Shown one piece after another: positions 27,048-35,432 of a DNA stretch of 64,000 bases (position 1 is its first letter; each line of letters opens with the position of its first letter). The notes under the pieces are model-generated. The model had not been told where the DNA came from. It did no database searches and saw only the letters and a program-made list of their open reading frames with translations. Source of the DNA: Mesorhizobium sp. CU3 (GTDB lineage Bacteria; Pseudomonadota; Alphaproteobacteria; Rhizobiales; Rhizobiaceae); the NCBI RefSeq assembly GCF_006442965.1, contig NZ_VFWX01000003.1, forward strand, positions 186,001 to 250,000, given 5' to 3'. The translations under genes and the position numbers were made by a program.

Positions 27048-28199
27048 ATGGGTGAGCATGCCGTAGGATGTTCGGCGACGGTAGGGGGTGTGGCTATGCT
27101 GCTGCTCATGACCGCCTCATCCGCGGTTGCTCAAGAAGGCTCACCTGGGATCACCAGCCCCACGGTTTTCAAGGCGTTCGATCCCAACGCGCCAGCGTGT
27201 TCGAAGCCAGCAGGCCTAAGGCCGGAACTGGCTTTCGCCAAGGACAATGAACGCGAATTCATCCAGGGCATCGACCATGGCCTTGCGCAAGCGGCCAAGG
27301 ACAGAGGTCTCGAATATCAGGTCGCGCTTGCGGCCAACGACAGCACCAAGATGATCACCGACGTCGAGGCCATGCGCGCCGCGCAGATGGGAGCCGTCGT
27401 CGTTTCGCCGGTCGATCCGGCCGCCCTTGCACCTTCCCTTCAGAAAGCCATGTGGTCGGGTACCTATGTCAGCACGGTTGTCGCGCCGCCTGCAACCTCC
27501 CTTCTCAATGCGCCGCAATATCTGACTGGCAAGGAACTCGGCGATGCAGCCGTTGCCTATATCCAATCCAAGCTCAACGGCCGCGCCGATGTGGTGCTGC
27601 TGACGCAGGACAGCCTGCAGTTCCTCACGCCGCGTTTCGCGGCGATCCGCGACGCTTTGGACAAGCTCCCTGACGTGCGGATCATCGCCGATATCTCCCC
27701 GACACCGGTAAGCAAGGAAGGCGGCCTCGCAACAATGCGCACTGTTCTGCTCGCCCACCCTAACGTCGACGTCGTGCTTGGCGCCGACGGCGTTGTGCTG
27801 GGCGCATTGCAGGCGCTTCGCGAGGCGGGCAAGGATCGGCCCGAGCAGTTTCTGGGGGGGATCGATGGCGAGCCGGAGGCAATCGCGGAAATCAAAAAAG
27901 GGGGTAGTCCATATAAAGCGACCGTCAGCCTCAATTCACCAGTTTTCGGCTACGCCATGGGCCAGCATGCCGCTGACTGGCTGGAGGGAAAGCGTGTACC
28001 ACAGGCGATGGACATTCTGCCCCACATGATCACGGCGGACAATCTCGCTGACTATCAGCAGGACCTGGCCGATCCTGGCGCCGTTTACGCGGACAGGGCG
28101 CGCCGCGATGCATATCTGCGCATGTATGGAAGCATCTGCTACGATACCCGCGACCAGTATGTAAACTTCCCATGGTCGTCGGAAGCTGGAGCCCCATAA
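27048..28199 (+). CDS. Orphan periplasmic sugar-binding protein (ABC type, Peripla_BP_4-like)
   Basis: The product (383 residues from ATG 27048, chosen for the GGGGAG sequence nine bases upstream) has a signal peptide ending at SSAVAQEG. The mature part has the ribose/galactose-binding fold: FIQGIDHGLAQAAKDRGLEY, DSTKMITDVEAM, GAVVVSPVDPAALAP and a second-lobe VVLGADGVVLGAL. No permease or ATPase gene is nearby. It follows the kinase cluster by 59 bp on the same strand, so it may deliver a ligand signal to the CHASE3 kinase rather than serve import. That role is inference from position. Confidence 0.85.
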   Translation: MGEHAVGCSATVGGVAMLLLMTASSAVAQEGSPGITSPTVFKAFDPNAPACSKPAGLRPELAFAKDNEREFIQGIDHGLAQAAKDRGLEYQVALAANDSTKMITDVEAMRAAQMGAVVVSPVDPAALAPSLQKAMWSGTYVSTVVAPPATSLLNAPQYLTGKELGDAAVAYIQSKLNGRADVVLLTQDSLQFLTPRFAAIRDALDKLPDVRIIADISPTPVSKEGGLATMRTVLLAHPNVDVVLGADGVVLGALQALREAGKDRPEQFLGGIDGEPEAIAEIKKGGSPYKATVSLNSPVFGYAMGQHAADWLEGKRVPQAMDILPHMITADNLADYQQDLADPGAVYADRARRDAYLRMYGSICYDTRDQYVNFPWSSEAGAP

Positions 28200-28767
28200 G
28201 ACCGACCACCTCGTCTTGTTTGTCTCACGGCCCCACGGTCCGTCTTGTGCGCCGGCATACTTGCGACTGCATTGCAGTTCTCGCCTAGCAGCGCGCGTGC
28301 GCGAAGCTCATTTGCAGGTTTCCGGAATCGCCACGGGCTAGACTAACCGTCCCGTCCTTAAAGACTGTGATGTAAGCGCGCGCCGTTCGCCGCGTCCGCA
28401 GCGCTAAAGTTCTGGGTACGCGCGATATTCGCGCCGGGTTGCCAAGCGTACCAGGCTTTTGCAAAACTCACAGAGGCCTTGGCGACAACGTGGCGATTAA
28501 TCCTTCTTTCGCTCTGCGGCGTCGAGGCGCTTCAAAGCTTCGGCGAATCTCATCAGGCAGCCGACTTTGCGACTTGAAGAGCGGTAAGCTGCTACGATAT
28601 CTCCGCATCATCTCGCTTCGGAAAAATCGCTGCACGAGCAGCCGCCAGCCGGAACTTTGTTCCTGCTGTCGTGCGGCAACCGTGGCCGAAATCGAACCGA
28701 TGTCGGAACAAACAACGCGACGCCTTGTTAGCATCCCAGCACATTCGGTGCCCGGGAGTACTGTTCC
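28200..28767. other. Gene-free stretch
   Basis: I see no supported gene, repeat or RNA. The segment just before 28768 should contain the promoter of the DUF4142 gene, but no convincing consensus is visible. Confidence 0.4.
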
Positions 28768-29520
28768 ATGAAGACTTATTTGCTATCGGCCACGCTCTGC
28801 ACGGCCGTGGGGTTGGGCTTTGCCTATCCAGCGCTGAGCGCTGAAAAGGCGCAGGATTTTGTCAACAAGGCCGCGGCGGGAGGCATCTTCGAGGTCGAGT
28901 CCAGCAAGATCGTCCACGGCAAGGCGCAAGACAAATCCGTCGACGATTTCGCCCAGAAAATGATCGACGACCACGGCGCGGCTAACGCCAAGCTCCAGTC
29001 GATCGCCGCAGAGCAGAAGCTCCAGGTCCCGTCGGAGACGGATGCCAAGCACAAGAGCGACCTCGAGGCTTTGAAAGCTGCGAGCGGGTCGGCCGATCAG
29101 CCTTATGTCAAGATGCAGCAAGACGCGCATCAGGACGCAGTAAAGCTGTTCCAGGATTATGCGGCTGACGGCGACAACGCCGAACTCAAGACGTTTGCCC
29201 AGCAGACCTTGCCGACACTCAAGATGCATCAGGAAATGATCGACAAGATCGCTTCCAGCAAGACCGACAGTTCAGCAACGACCAGCACCGCTCCGGCGGC
29301 GACGAGCACCGACCAGTCGAACGCGTCGGCGCCTGTGCCGGGAGCCAACAGCTTCACGGAAGCGCAGGCCAAAAACCGGATCCAGGACGCGGGCTTCTCA
29401 AATGTCAGCGCGTTGACCAAAGACGACAAGGGCATTTGGCGTGGAACCGCCGACAAGGATGGCAAACAGGTAGCCGTCGCTCTTGATTTCCAAGGCAACG
29501 TTGTCGCCGGCGCACAATAA
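28768..29520 (+). CDS. Exported DUF4142 protein with C-terminal PepSY-like domain
   Basis: The 250-residue product has a signal peptide (cleavage near AYPALSAEK), a ferritin-like four-helix DUF4142 domain (FVNKAAAGGIFEVESSKIV ... HQEMIDKIASS), a Thr/Ser/Ala linker (about 170-190), and a C-terminal segment SFTEAQAKNRIQDAGFSNV ... ALDFQGNVVA resembling small periplasmic PepSY-type modules. DUF4142 proteins are often in stress-linked clusters of rhizobia; the biochemical role is unknown. It precedes a stress-protein gene by 25 bp on the same strand, probably an operon. Confidence 0.85.
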   Translation: MKTYLLSATLCTAVGLGFAYPALSAEKAQDFVNKAAAGGIFEVESSKIVHGKAQDKSVDDFAQKMIDDHGAANAKLQSIAAEQKLQVPSETDAKHKSDLEALKAASGSADQPYVKMQQDAHQDAVKLFQDYAADGDNAELKTFAQQTLPTLKMHQEMIDKIASSKTDSSATTSTAPAATSTDQSNASAPVPGANSFTEAQAKNRIQDAGFSNVSALTKDDKGIWRGTADKDGKQVAVALDFQGNVVAGAQ

Positions 29521-29545
29521 CCGAACTCGAAAATTGGAGTTGAAA

Positions 29546-30151
29546 ATGACCAACGTGTCCGGACTATTCGATGACTATCAGGACGCCTCCGACGCCGTCG
29601 GCGAATTGGAAGCGATTGGCGTGCCGCGCGACGATATCAGCATCGTGGCGAACAATTCCGACAGCTGGTATCAGACCGATACCCCATCAGAAACCGGTGA
29701 AGATGCGGCCACGGGCGCGGGACTCGGAGCCGTGATCGGCGGTGCCGGTGGCCTTCTTGCGGGCCTCGGCATCATGGCGATACCGGGCGTAGGGCCTGTC
29801 GTTGCGGCAGGCTGGCTTGCGGCGACGGCCGTTGGTGCCGTCGGCGGCGCGGTGGTCGGCGGAGCAGCTGGCGGCATCGTTGGGGCGCTGACGGAGTCCG
29901 GCGTTCCGGAAAGGGACGCCCATCTTTATGCCGAGGGCGTGCGCCGTGGCGGTACTCTGGTTACTGCCCAAGTCGATGATCGGCTCACCGGTGAAGCGGA
30001 ACGCATCCTGCGCGGGACACGCTCGGTGAACCTTGACGAACGGCGCAGGGCCTACGAGGCAGGTGGGTGGACCGGTTTCGACCCCCGCGCAGAGCCTTTT
30101 GAGGACATTGAGGCTGAGCGCGATCGAGTCCGCCGCACCACGCCTCTCTGA
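29546..30151 (+). CDS. General-stress-type protein with glycine-zipper membrane segment
   Basis: This 201-residue protein starts at ATG 29546 after TTGGAGTTG. The N-terminal domain (GLFDDYQDASDAVGELEAIG, VPRDDISIVANN) matches the GsiB/YflT-like general stress fold. The middle is a long Gly/Ala-rich hydrophobic segment (GAGLGAVIGGAGGLLAGLGI and AVGGAVVGGAAGGIVGAL) of the glycine-zipper type. A second half-repeat (PERDAHLYAEGVRRGGTLVT) follows. It is likely membrane-associated. A hairpin terminator lies six bases after the stop. Confidence 0.85.
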   Translation: MTNVSGLFDDYQDASDAVGELEAIGVPRDDISIVANNSDSWYQTDTPSETGEDAATGAGLGAVIGGAGGLLAGLGIMAIPGVGPVVAAGWLAATAVGAVGGAVVGGAAGGIVGALTESGVPERDAHLYAEGVRRGGTLVTAQVDDRLTGEAERILRGTRSVNLDERRRAYEAGGWTGFDPRAEPFEDIEAERDRVRRTTPL

Positions 30152-30156
30152 TCGTG

Positions 30157-30189
30157 GCAGGCGAAGGAGGCGGGATCTCCTTCGCCTGC
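30157..30189 (+). terminator. Hairpin terminator after the stress-protein gene
   Basis: GCAGGCGAAGGAG (30157-30169) and CTCCTTCGCCTGC (30177-30189) form a perfect 13-bp stem with a 7-base loop, starting five bases after the stop at 30151. There is no clear T-run after it, so the hairpin may act in mRNA 3'-end stabilisation as well as termination. Confidence 0.65.
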
Positions 30190-30613
30190 GCTGCCCGGAC
30201 AGATTGCGCGCGGAAAAGTTCGCGGGTATCGGGCAACGAGACATTCAGCTGGAGTTGGCGAGCACTCGGTCCGCAGGTCGATCGACTTTCCAACTTGGGC
30301 ATCAGGAGATGAGCCAGAGGAGCGATATGCGACTGCATTGACGGTGCCGAAGCAACGCTCGGTCGCCGATCAACGGCGGCGCCTCGCAACAACAAGACGC
30401 AAGATCGATTGGCGCCAAGCTCACGAGGCTGAGATAACCATTAGAGCACAGAGCCCTGAGTGGCACCTCAAAGGTGTGCCGCACAGCCAAGCCATCGGCT
30501 ATTGCCAACGCCGTTCAAACGCCACGCAGTATCGCGGCGGAGATCCTGAAAGCACGACGAGGTCTGAGTGATCCGTGAAAGGGATCAGGCGCGAAACTGG
30601 TTTGTTGGATCAA
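30190..30613. other. Gene-free stretch between stress genes and trb operon
   Basis: No supported gene on either strand. The trb operon terminates at the right edge (DUF2274 stop at 30614), and this stretch has no strong second hairpin that I can see. Confidence 0.4.
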
Positions 30614-30838
30614 CTAGGACTTGAACGTCCTTTTCGCCGTCGTGAAGGCGCGATCCGATGCAATGAAGCGTTCGAGCATCGGCACGATCAAACGCATGGG
30701 ATCGGTCGGCGTATGCCCGGCGTCGAGCCCAAGTATCTCCGCATACCTGACCAAGTCGCGATGCAGAGGCGCTGGTAGCTCAACTGTGACTTTGACTGGC
30801 TTGTCGTCGGCGATTGGCCCGAGTTTCAGCTTGCCCAT
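30614..30838 (-). CDS. DUF2274 domain protein, last gene of the trb operon
   Basis: The 74-residue protein (MGKLKLGPIADDKPVKVTVE then LPAPLHRDLVRYAEILG) matches DUF2274, which almost always sits just after trbI in alphaproteobacterial conjugation operons. The N-terminal strand followed by two helices resembles a ribbon-helix-helix DNA-binding fold, so it may regulate the operon; this is inference. Its ATG begins one base after the trbI stop, so it is co-translated with trbI. I have no evidence for a catalytic role. Confidence 0.85.
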   Translation of the reverse strand: MGKLKLGPIADDKPVKVTVELPAPLHRDLVRYAEILGLDAGHTPTDPMRLIVPMLERFIASDRAFTTAKRTFKS

Positions 30839-30839
30839 A

Positions 30840-31973
30840 TCAACCTCTGTAAGGTTCGAGAACCAGATCGTGGGTGACGAGGACCCGGACCGGAAAACCG
30901 GGGCGAATGGTGAGTGTAGGCGCGATGTCGAGTTGACGCCCGACGATCTGCTGCCCGACTTGGCTAACGCCATCGGAAGCGCCGCTGCGAAGGGCCTGCA
31001 CCAGGTCGTTCTGTTGCCCGGACGATCCCGCCTCGGCCCCGACACTAAGTATCGTGGAAAGCGCGGCGGCCTTGAACAACTCGCTCCAGTGATAGTCGAC
31101 GCCATCCTCAAGACCGGCATAGCCTTGAGGGTCGGCGCCGGGCTGACGCTCAAGCACGATCGAGCGGCCATCTGGAAAGATCAGCCTGTTCCAGACCAGA
31201 AGGACGCGACGCTGCCCGAAACCGACGCCGTTGTCGTATTGACCGATGACGCGCGTGCCCTGCGGGATCAGGAGCGACTGGCCCGTAGGACTATCATAGA
31301 CATTTTCAGTCACCTGCGCGCTGACCTGTCCGGGGAGATCGGAACGGATACCAGTGATCAGCGCGGCGGGAATGACGGCTCCTGCCTGAAGGACAAAGGG
31401 CGATGCCGGCGCCGTCATGCGGTCCGGCGAAATCGTACGCCGGTCGGCAGCGGCATTGAGGAATGCGACCTGGCGATCCTGCGCCGGCTGGCCGGTGGCG
31501 TCCGCACCGGAAACCGGTGTCGCCGTGTTGGCAGACGGTTGGGCTGAGGCTCCGGGATCCGACTGGAAGAAGACACGCGACGTGCGGGCGGCCTCCTCCT
31601 CGGCCCGCCGGTGCTGTTCCGCCTCGTCGACAGCTGGCGACGCGATCGACGGCGGCACGAGCGGCTGCCCTTTGTTCCGGGCGTCAAGCATGGGGCGGCC
31701 GAGGTCACCGGGCAGCGGAGGCCCAAGGACCGGGCCCGTGTAATCGCGCGGCAGGCGCGCCAGGCCATCGGCGGGCTGCCGATTGGAGGTAGAATAGAGT
31801 TCCTCGCCACGCGTGTCCGCATTGCGCGCCTGGAGCGCATAGATCAGCGCCCCGCCGACACCGATGGAGGCGACGAAACCGATGCTGGCAAGGACCTTGC
31901 GCGACAGGCGGGCCACGCGTGGCGGGTCCGCGCGAAGCCGCATCGCAGCGGAGGTGACGTCCTTCTCGGTCAT
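30840..31973 (-). CDS. trbI: Conjugal transfer protein TrbI (VirB10-like)
   Basis: TrbI spans both membranes and forms the outer-membrane core of the type IV secretion channel. The 377-residue product has a cytosolic tail, one membrane helix (about 30-50), a Pro-rich periplasmic linker, and the VirB10 beta-barrel domain with VIPAALITGIRSDLPGQVSA, LLIPQGTRVIGQY and GLEDGVDYHWSELFKAAALS. The ATG at 31971-31973 overlaps the trbG stop (ATGA). It is full length and probably functional. Confidence 0.94.
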   Translation of the reverse strand: MTEKDVTSAAMRLRADPPRVARLSRKVLASIGFVASIGVGGALIYALQARNADTRGEELYSTSNRQPADGLARLPRDYTGPVLGPPLPGDLGRPMLDARNKGQPLVPPSIASPAVDEAEQHRRAEEEAARTSRVFFQSDPGASAQPSANTATPVSGADATGQPAQDRQVAFLNAAADRRTISPDRMTAPASPFVLQAGAVIPAALITGIRSDLPGQVSAQVTENVYDSPTGQSLLIPQGTRVIGQYDNGVGFGQRRVLLVWNRLIFPDGRSIVLERQPGADPQGYAGLEDGVDYHWSELFKAAALSTILSVGAEAGSSGQQNDLVQALRSGASDGVSQVGQQIVGRQLDIAPTLTIRPGFPVRVLVTHDLVLEPYRG

Positions 31974-33028
31974 GATGGCTGCCCTCCTCTTTGCCTTTGC
32001 GTATTTGAAAGCTTCGGCGAGCCGCTCAACCCTGAAATCCACGGCAGCCGGTTTGGACTCGTTGGATTGATGCGGATAATCCTCACGGTCTGTTGTCGCT
32101 TGCCGCTGCCCAGACGCAGTTCAGCCGCGCCAAAGAGGCGGTCGACGATCAGGATGTTTTGATAGACACGGCTGTTAGCGATCTCAGCGTTGCCGTCGGG
32201 ACCGATCACAAAGATCGGCGGCATTTCGCCCTGGACAATGCCGCGCGGAAACGCGACGTAAACGCGGCGCTTATCATCGAAGACGGCGACGGGCTTCCAG
32301 GGCGGGGTGTCTCCAGTAAGGTCATATCGGTAGTTGCGGGCGGCGACGTCGGGGATGATTGGCGTCTCGATAACGGCTGGCCGCCGGCTGCCGGCCTCGG
32401 CCGGATACGCCCAGGCAACCGCCGGCATATATGGTTTGTCACTGGCGCGGAGCTCAAGCATGTAGCTGCGGCGGTCGGTGGTGATGAAGAGGTTGGTGGT
32501 GATGTCGGCCCGCGAGGGTTTGACCAGTACGTGAACACGCCGGGTTGGGCCCGAACCGCTCTCGGTGTCGCCGATGATCCAGCGCGCCGTGTCGCCCGCC
32601 GCGATTGGCCCCTCGCCTGTCAGGCTTTCGCCTGGTTCCAGCGCGATATCGGTTATTTGCCCGGGCGCGGCATAGACCTGATAGAGCGCGCCTTCGCTCC
32701 AGGGATAGATCTGGATGGCGTTGTAGTAGCCCTCGCGCCGCGGCTGGATGCGCGCAGCGGCGTTGGCGTTTTCGACGCGCGCGGTCGGCGTGTCCGCCGC
32801 AGCACCCCCAAGGGCCGGCGTCCAGCCGGGCGGAGCATGCAACGGCTTCGGCTTATCATCCGTCGCGGCAATTGGTGCGGCCGGCAATGGCGGCACATAG
32901 GCATCGTAGGTGATCTGCGGCGGTTTACGGAGAGAGGCGCAGCCCGCGAGCACACCCGCCGACAGCAGAACGGCGACAAGCGCCGGGCGATGTAAGGTCC
33001 GAACGAAGAAAACGCGCTTCCCGCTCAT
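31970..33028 (-). CDS. trbG: Conjugal transfer lipoprotein TrbG (VirB9-like)
   Basis: The 352-residue protein begins with a lipoprotein signal peptide whose lipobox LAGC precedes ASLRKPPQ. The VirB9/CagX domain follows (YPWSEGALYQVYAAPGQITD, RRVHVLVKPSRADITTNLFI, TDRRSYMLELRAS). TrbG partners TrbI and the lipoprotein in the outer core complex. About 30 residues after the conserved end (RIIRINPTSPNRLPW) are unusual compared with the family as I know it. It overlaps trbF by 4 bp at its start and trbI by 4 bp at its end. Confidence 0.93.
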   Translation of the reverse strand: MSGKRVFFVRTLHRPALVAVLLSAGVLAGCASLRKPPQITYDAYVPPLPAAPIAATDDKPKPLHAPPGWTPALGGAAADTPTARVENANAAARIQPRREGYYNAIQIYPWSEGALYQVYAAPGQITDIALEPGESLTGEGPIAAGDTARWIIGDTESGSGPTRRVHVLVKPSRADITTNLFITTDRRSYMLELRASDKPYMPAVAWAYPAEAGSRRPAVIETPIIPDVAARNYRYDLTGDTPPWKPVAVFDDKRRVYVAFPRGIVQGEMPPIFVIGPDGNAEIANSRVYQNILIVDRLFGAAELRLGSGKRQQTVRIIRINPTSPNRLPWISGLSGSPKLSNTQRQRGGQPS

Positions 33029-33714
33029 TGACCCATCTCCCGCGACCAGTCGATGGCATTGACGTAGATGCCGAGCGGATTGGCCCGCAGCCGGTCGGCG
33101 TCGCGAGGCGGCTGGAAGACGATCGTCAGGATGGCGGTCCATCGTTCGGTGGCGGAGAGCTTTCCGCCCTCATAGTGATGTTCGTCCCAGGCGACGCGAA
33201 AGGAGTTCGGCGAAGCCCGGATCACCGAAGACACCTCCACCGCGACCTGCTGCTTGCCTATCTCGGAGAAAGGATCGCTGGCGCGAGCATAATCGTTGAG
33301 CGCCCCCGCGCCCTGGTCGGTGGTCCACTCGTAGGCGCTTAACCAGTCGCGGCGCAGCACAATGGGGTCAGCGGGGATAGAGCGCACCTGTTCGATAAAG
33401 CGAGCGAGATGCCATGCGATCTGCGGATCGGTCGGCTTGTAGCCGGCGATCGCGGGCTCTACGGCCTGGGCTTCGCCCAAGCGATCGATCTGAACCACCC
33501 AGGGCACGACTGTGCCGCGGCCCAACTGCCAGACAAGGGAGGTGGCAAGGCCTGCCGACAGGATCAGCGACCCCAACGCCATGAGGCGCCAGTTCCGCGC
33601 CTGCACGCGGGCGGAGCCGATGCGTTCATCCCAGATCTGCGCGGCCTTCTGATAGGGTGTTTCCGGTCGAGGGGTCTTGCCGTAATGAACTGCGGGGCGC
33701 CTAAACAGGTTCAT
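33025..33714 (-). CDS. trbF: Conjugal transfer protein TrbF (VirB8-like)
   Basis: TrbF is the bitopic inner-membrane scaffold of the Trb channel. The 229-residue protein has a short cytosolic start (MNLFRRPAVHYGKTPRPETP), one membrane helix at about 46-64 (LMALGSLILSAGLATSLVW) and a periplasmic VirB8 domain with DPQIAWHLARFIEQVRSI and RWTAILTIVFQPPRD. Length and order fit the family. It starts three bases after the trbL stop and overlaps trbG, so it is translationally coupled. Confidence 0.94.
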   Translation of the reverse strand: MNLFRRPAVHYGKTPRPETPYQKAAQIWDERIGSARVQARNWRLMALGSLILSAGLATSLVWQLGRGTVVPWVVQIDRLGEAQAVEPAIAGYKPTDPQIAWHLARFIEQVRSIPADPIVLRRDWLSAYEWTTDQGAGALNDYARASDPFSEIGKQQVAVEVSSVIRASPNSFRVAWDEHHYEGGKLSATERWTAILTIVFQPPRDADRLRANPLGIYVNAIDWSREMGQ

Positions 33715-33717
33715 GGA

Positions 33718-35088
33718 TCATTCGCCTTCGGAAAGAGAAATCGAAGCGCCGCCGCCCTGGCTGTCGCCGGCGCGCACCGCGTGGGCTGCGGTCTGGGCGC
33801 CGTGAGCGACGCGCTGGGAGCGCTGCAAGCGTCTGGCCCATTCGGGTTGCCCTTGAGTGGTCAACTGCTTGGCCGTGCCGGAGGGATGCGCCGCAGCTGA
33901 GAGCGCGGCGCCGCCGATCGTTCCCATGGTCGACGAACCACCAGTGATGTCGGCCACTGAATTGGCGCCGGATGCGACGCTCGACTTGAGCGACTGACCG
34001 GTGCTTGCGGCGGTCCGCTTGAGTGGGGAGACCGCTGCCGAAACGCCGGCACGCGCGACGCCGCCCAGGCCGGCAGCGACGCCTGCCACGCCAGCTTCGC
34101 CGGCGGCGCCAAGGGTATAAGCAGCAGAGGCGCCCCCGGCGAGTGAGGCACCGCGACGCGCCGCTGACCCTCCTGCTGTGAATGCGGCTGTCCCGCCTCG
34201 TGCCACCATGCTGGCTGCGCCATAGCCCGCAACCGCCATGCCGCCCGCGGCAAGCCCAGTGCCGACGGCGGCGCCGGCGCCAAGCTGCGGTCCGCCCGCG
34301 ACCAGGCCGCTGGCGATGCCGGGACCGAAGATGCCAAGGCCAAGCAGCGATAGCGCCGCCAGCACGATCGCCATGGCCTGGTCAATGGTGGGGTTTTCGC
34401 CGCCAAAACCTTGGGTGAATTGGCCGAAGAGCGTCGATCCGATGCCGATGACGACGGCAAGCACCAGAACCTTGATGCCTGACGAGACGACGTTGCCAAG
34501 CACCCGCTCGGCCATGAACGCCGTCTTGCCGAAGAGGCCGAAGGGGATAAGCACGAAGCCTGCCAGCGTCGCCAGCTTGAACTCGATCAACGTGACGAAG
34601 AGCTGCACCGCCAGGATGAAGAAGGCGAGCAGGACGAGCGCCCAGGCAAAGAGCAGGCAAGCGATCTGGATGAAGTTTTCGAAGAAGGAGACGTAGCCCA
34701 TCAGACCGGAGATCGCCTCGAGCAATGGCCGGCCGGCGTCGAGCCCGGTTTGCGCCACCTTGCCAGGATGCAGCAGGTCCTGTGCCGAAAAGCCGGTTCC
34801 GCTTGCCTTGAGACCAAGACCGGAAAAGCTCTCGAAGACGATCTGGGCGAGGCTGTTCCAATTGGAGATCAGGTAGGCGAAGACACCGACGAAAAGCGTC
34901 TTCTTGACCAGCCTTGCCAGGATGTCGTCATCGGCGCCCCAGCTCCAGAAGAGCGCGGCAAGTGTGACGTCGATGACGATCAGCGTGGTGGCGACGAAGG
35001 CGACCTCGCCGCCCAGTAGACCGAAACCGCTGTCGATGTAGCGCGTGAAGGTGGCCAGGAATTGGTCGATGACCCCGGTATTGTCCAT
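33718..35088 (-). CDS. trbL: Conjugal transfer protein TrbL (VirB6-like)
   Basis: TrbL is the polytopic inner-membrane channel component. The 456-residue protein has about six membrane helices in the first 270 residues (including FVATTLIVIDVTLAALFW and LAGFVLIPFGLFGKTAFMAE), then a long Gly/Ala-rich tail (about 280-400: GAAVGTGLAAGGMAVAGYGA and similar) ending in a charged segment with RRLQRSQRVAHGAQ. The low-complexity tail is normal for the family and predicted cytosolic or periplasmic. The ATG at 35086-35088 is two bases after the trbK stop. Confidence 0.93.
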   Translation of the reverse strand: MDNTGVIDQFLATFTRYIDSGFGLLGGEVAFVATTLIVIDVTLAALFWSWGADDDILARLVKKTLFVGVFAYLISNWNSLAQIVFESFSGLGLKASGTGFSAQDLLHPGKVAQTGLDAGRPLLEAISGLMGYVSFFENFIQIACLLFAWALVLLAFFILAVQLFVTLIEFKLATLAGFVLIPFGLFGKTAFMAERVLGNVVSSGIKVLVLAVVIGIGSTLFGQFTQGFGGENPTIDQAMAIVLAALSLLGLGIFGPGIASGLVAGGPQLGAGAAVGTGLAAGGMAVAGYGAASMVARGGTAAFTAGGSAARRGASLAGGASAAYTLGAAGEAGVAGVAAGLGGVARAGVSAAVSPLKRTAASTGQSLKSSVASGANSVADITGGSSTMGTIGGAALSAAAHPSGTAKQLTTQGQPEWARRLQRSQRVAHGAQTAAHAVRAGDSQGGGASISLSEGE

Positions 35089-35090
35089 GT

Positions 35091-35432
35091 CTATCGGGCC
35101 TCGTGTGAGGCGGCGTCTGGCCACTGCCACACGGCCGGCTCGCCTGTCGAACCTCCCCCCGCTTTTTCCAGACCGAGGAAGCGATCGCGCTGTTCGGCCC
35201 ACAGCCGCGCACACCCATCGTCACGCAGCGCCGCCTCGCCGAGGACCTGGCAGCGGCGCATGGCCTCGCCAAGCGGGTCTTGCAGCGAGGCCACAGGTGC
35301 TCGCGTACCCTCCCCCACCGCCTTTTCCTTCTTCCGGCTCATCTCGATCCCGGTGGCTGCCAAGGCGACCGCGACGAAGACGATGGCCGCGATGCGAGCA
35401 ACGGCTTCGCCGTTCATGGCAATGACCCTCAC
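35091..35432 (-). CDS. Putative entry-exclusion protein TrbK (alternative type)
   Basis: The 113-residue product occupies the position of trbK between trbJ and trbL. It has one N-terminal membrane helix (AARIAAIV-type, about 11-30) and a short soluble domain with CQVLGEAALRDDGCARLWAE, the Cys-containing segment of the TrbK-alt family. These proteins are proposed to block entry of related elements into the same cell; that function is not proven for this subtype. The start is GTG at 35430-35432 overlapping the trbJ stop; an ATG at 35417 is a possible alternative. Confidence 0.85.
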   Translation of the reverse strand: MRVIAMNGEAVARIAAIVFVAVALAATGIEMSRKKEKAVGEGTRAPVASLQDPLGEAMRRCQVLGEAALRDDGCARLWAEQRDRFLGLEKAGGGSTGEPAVWQWPDAASHEAR

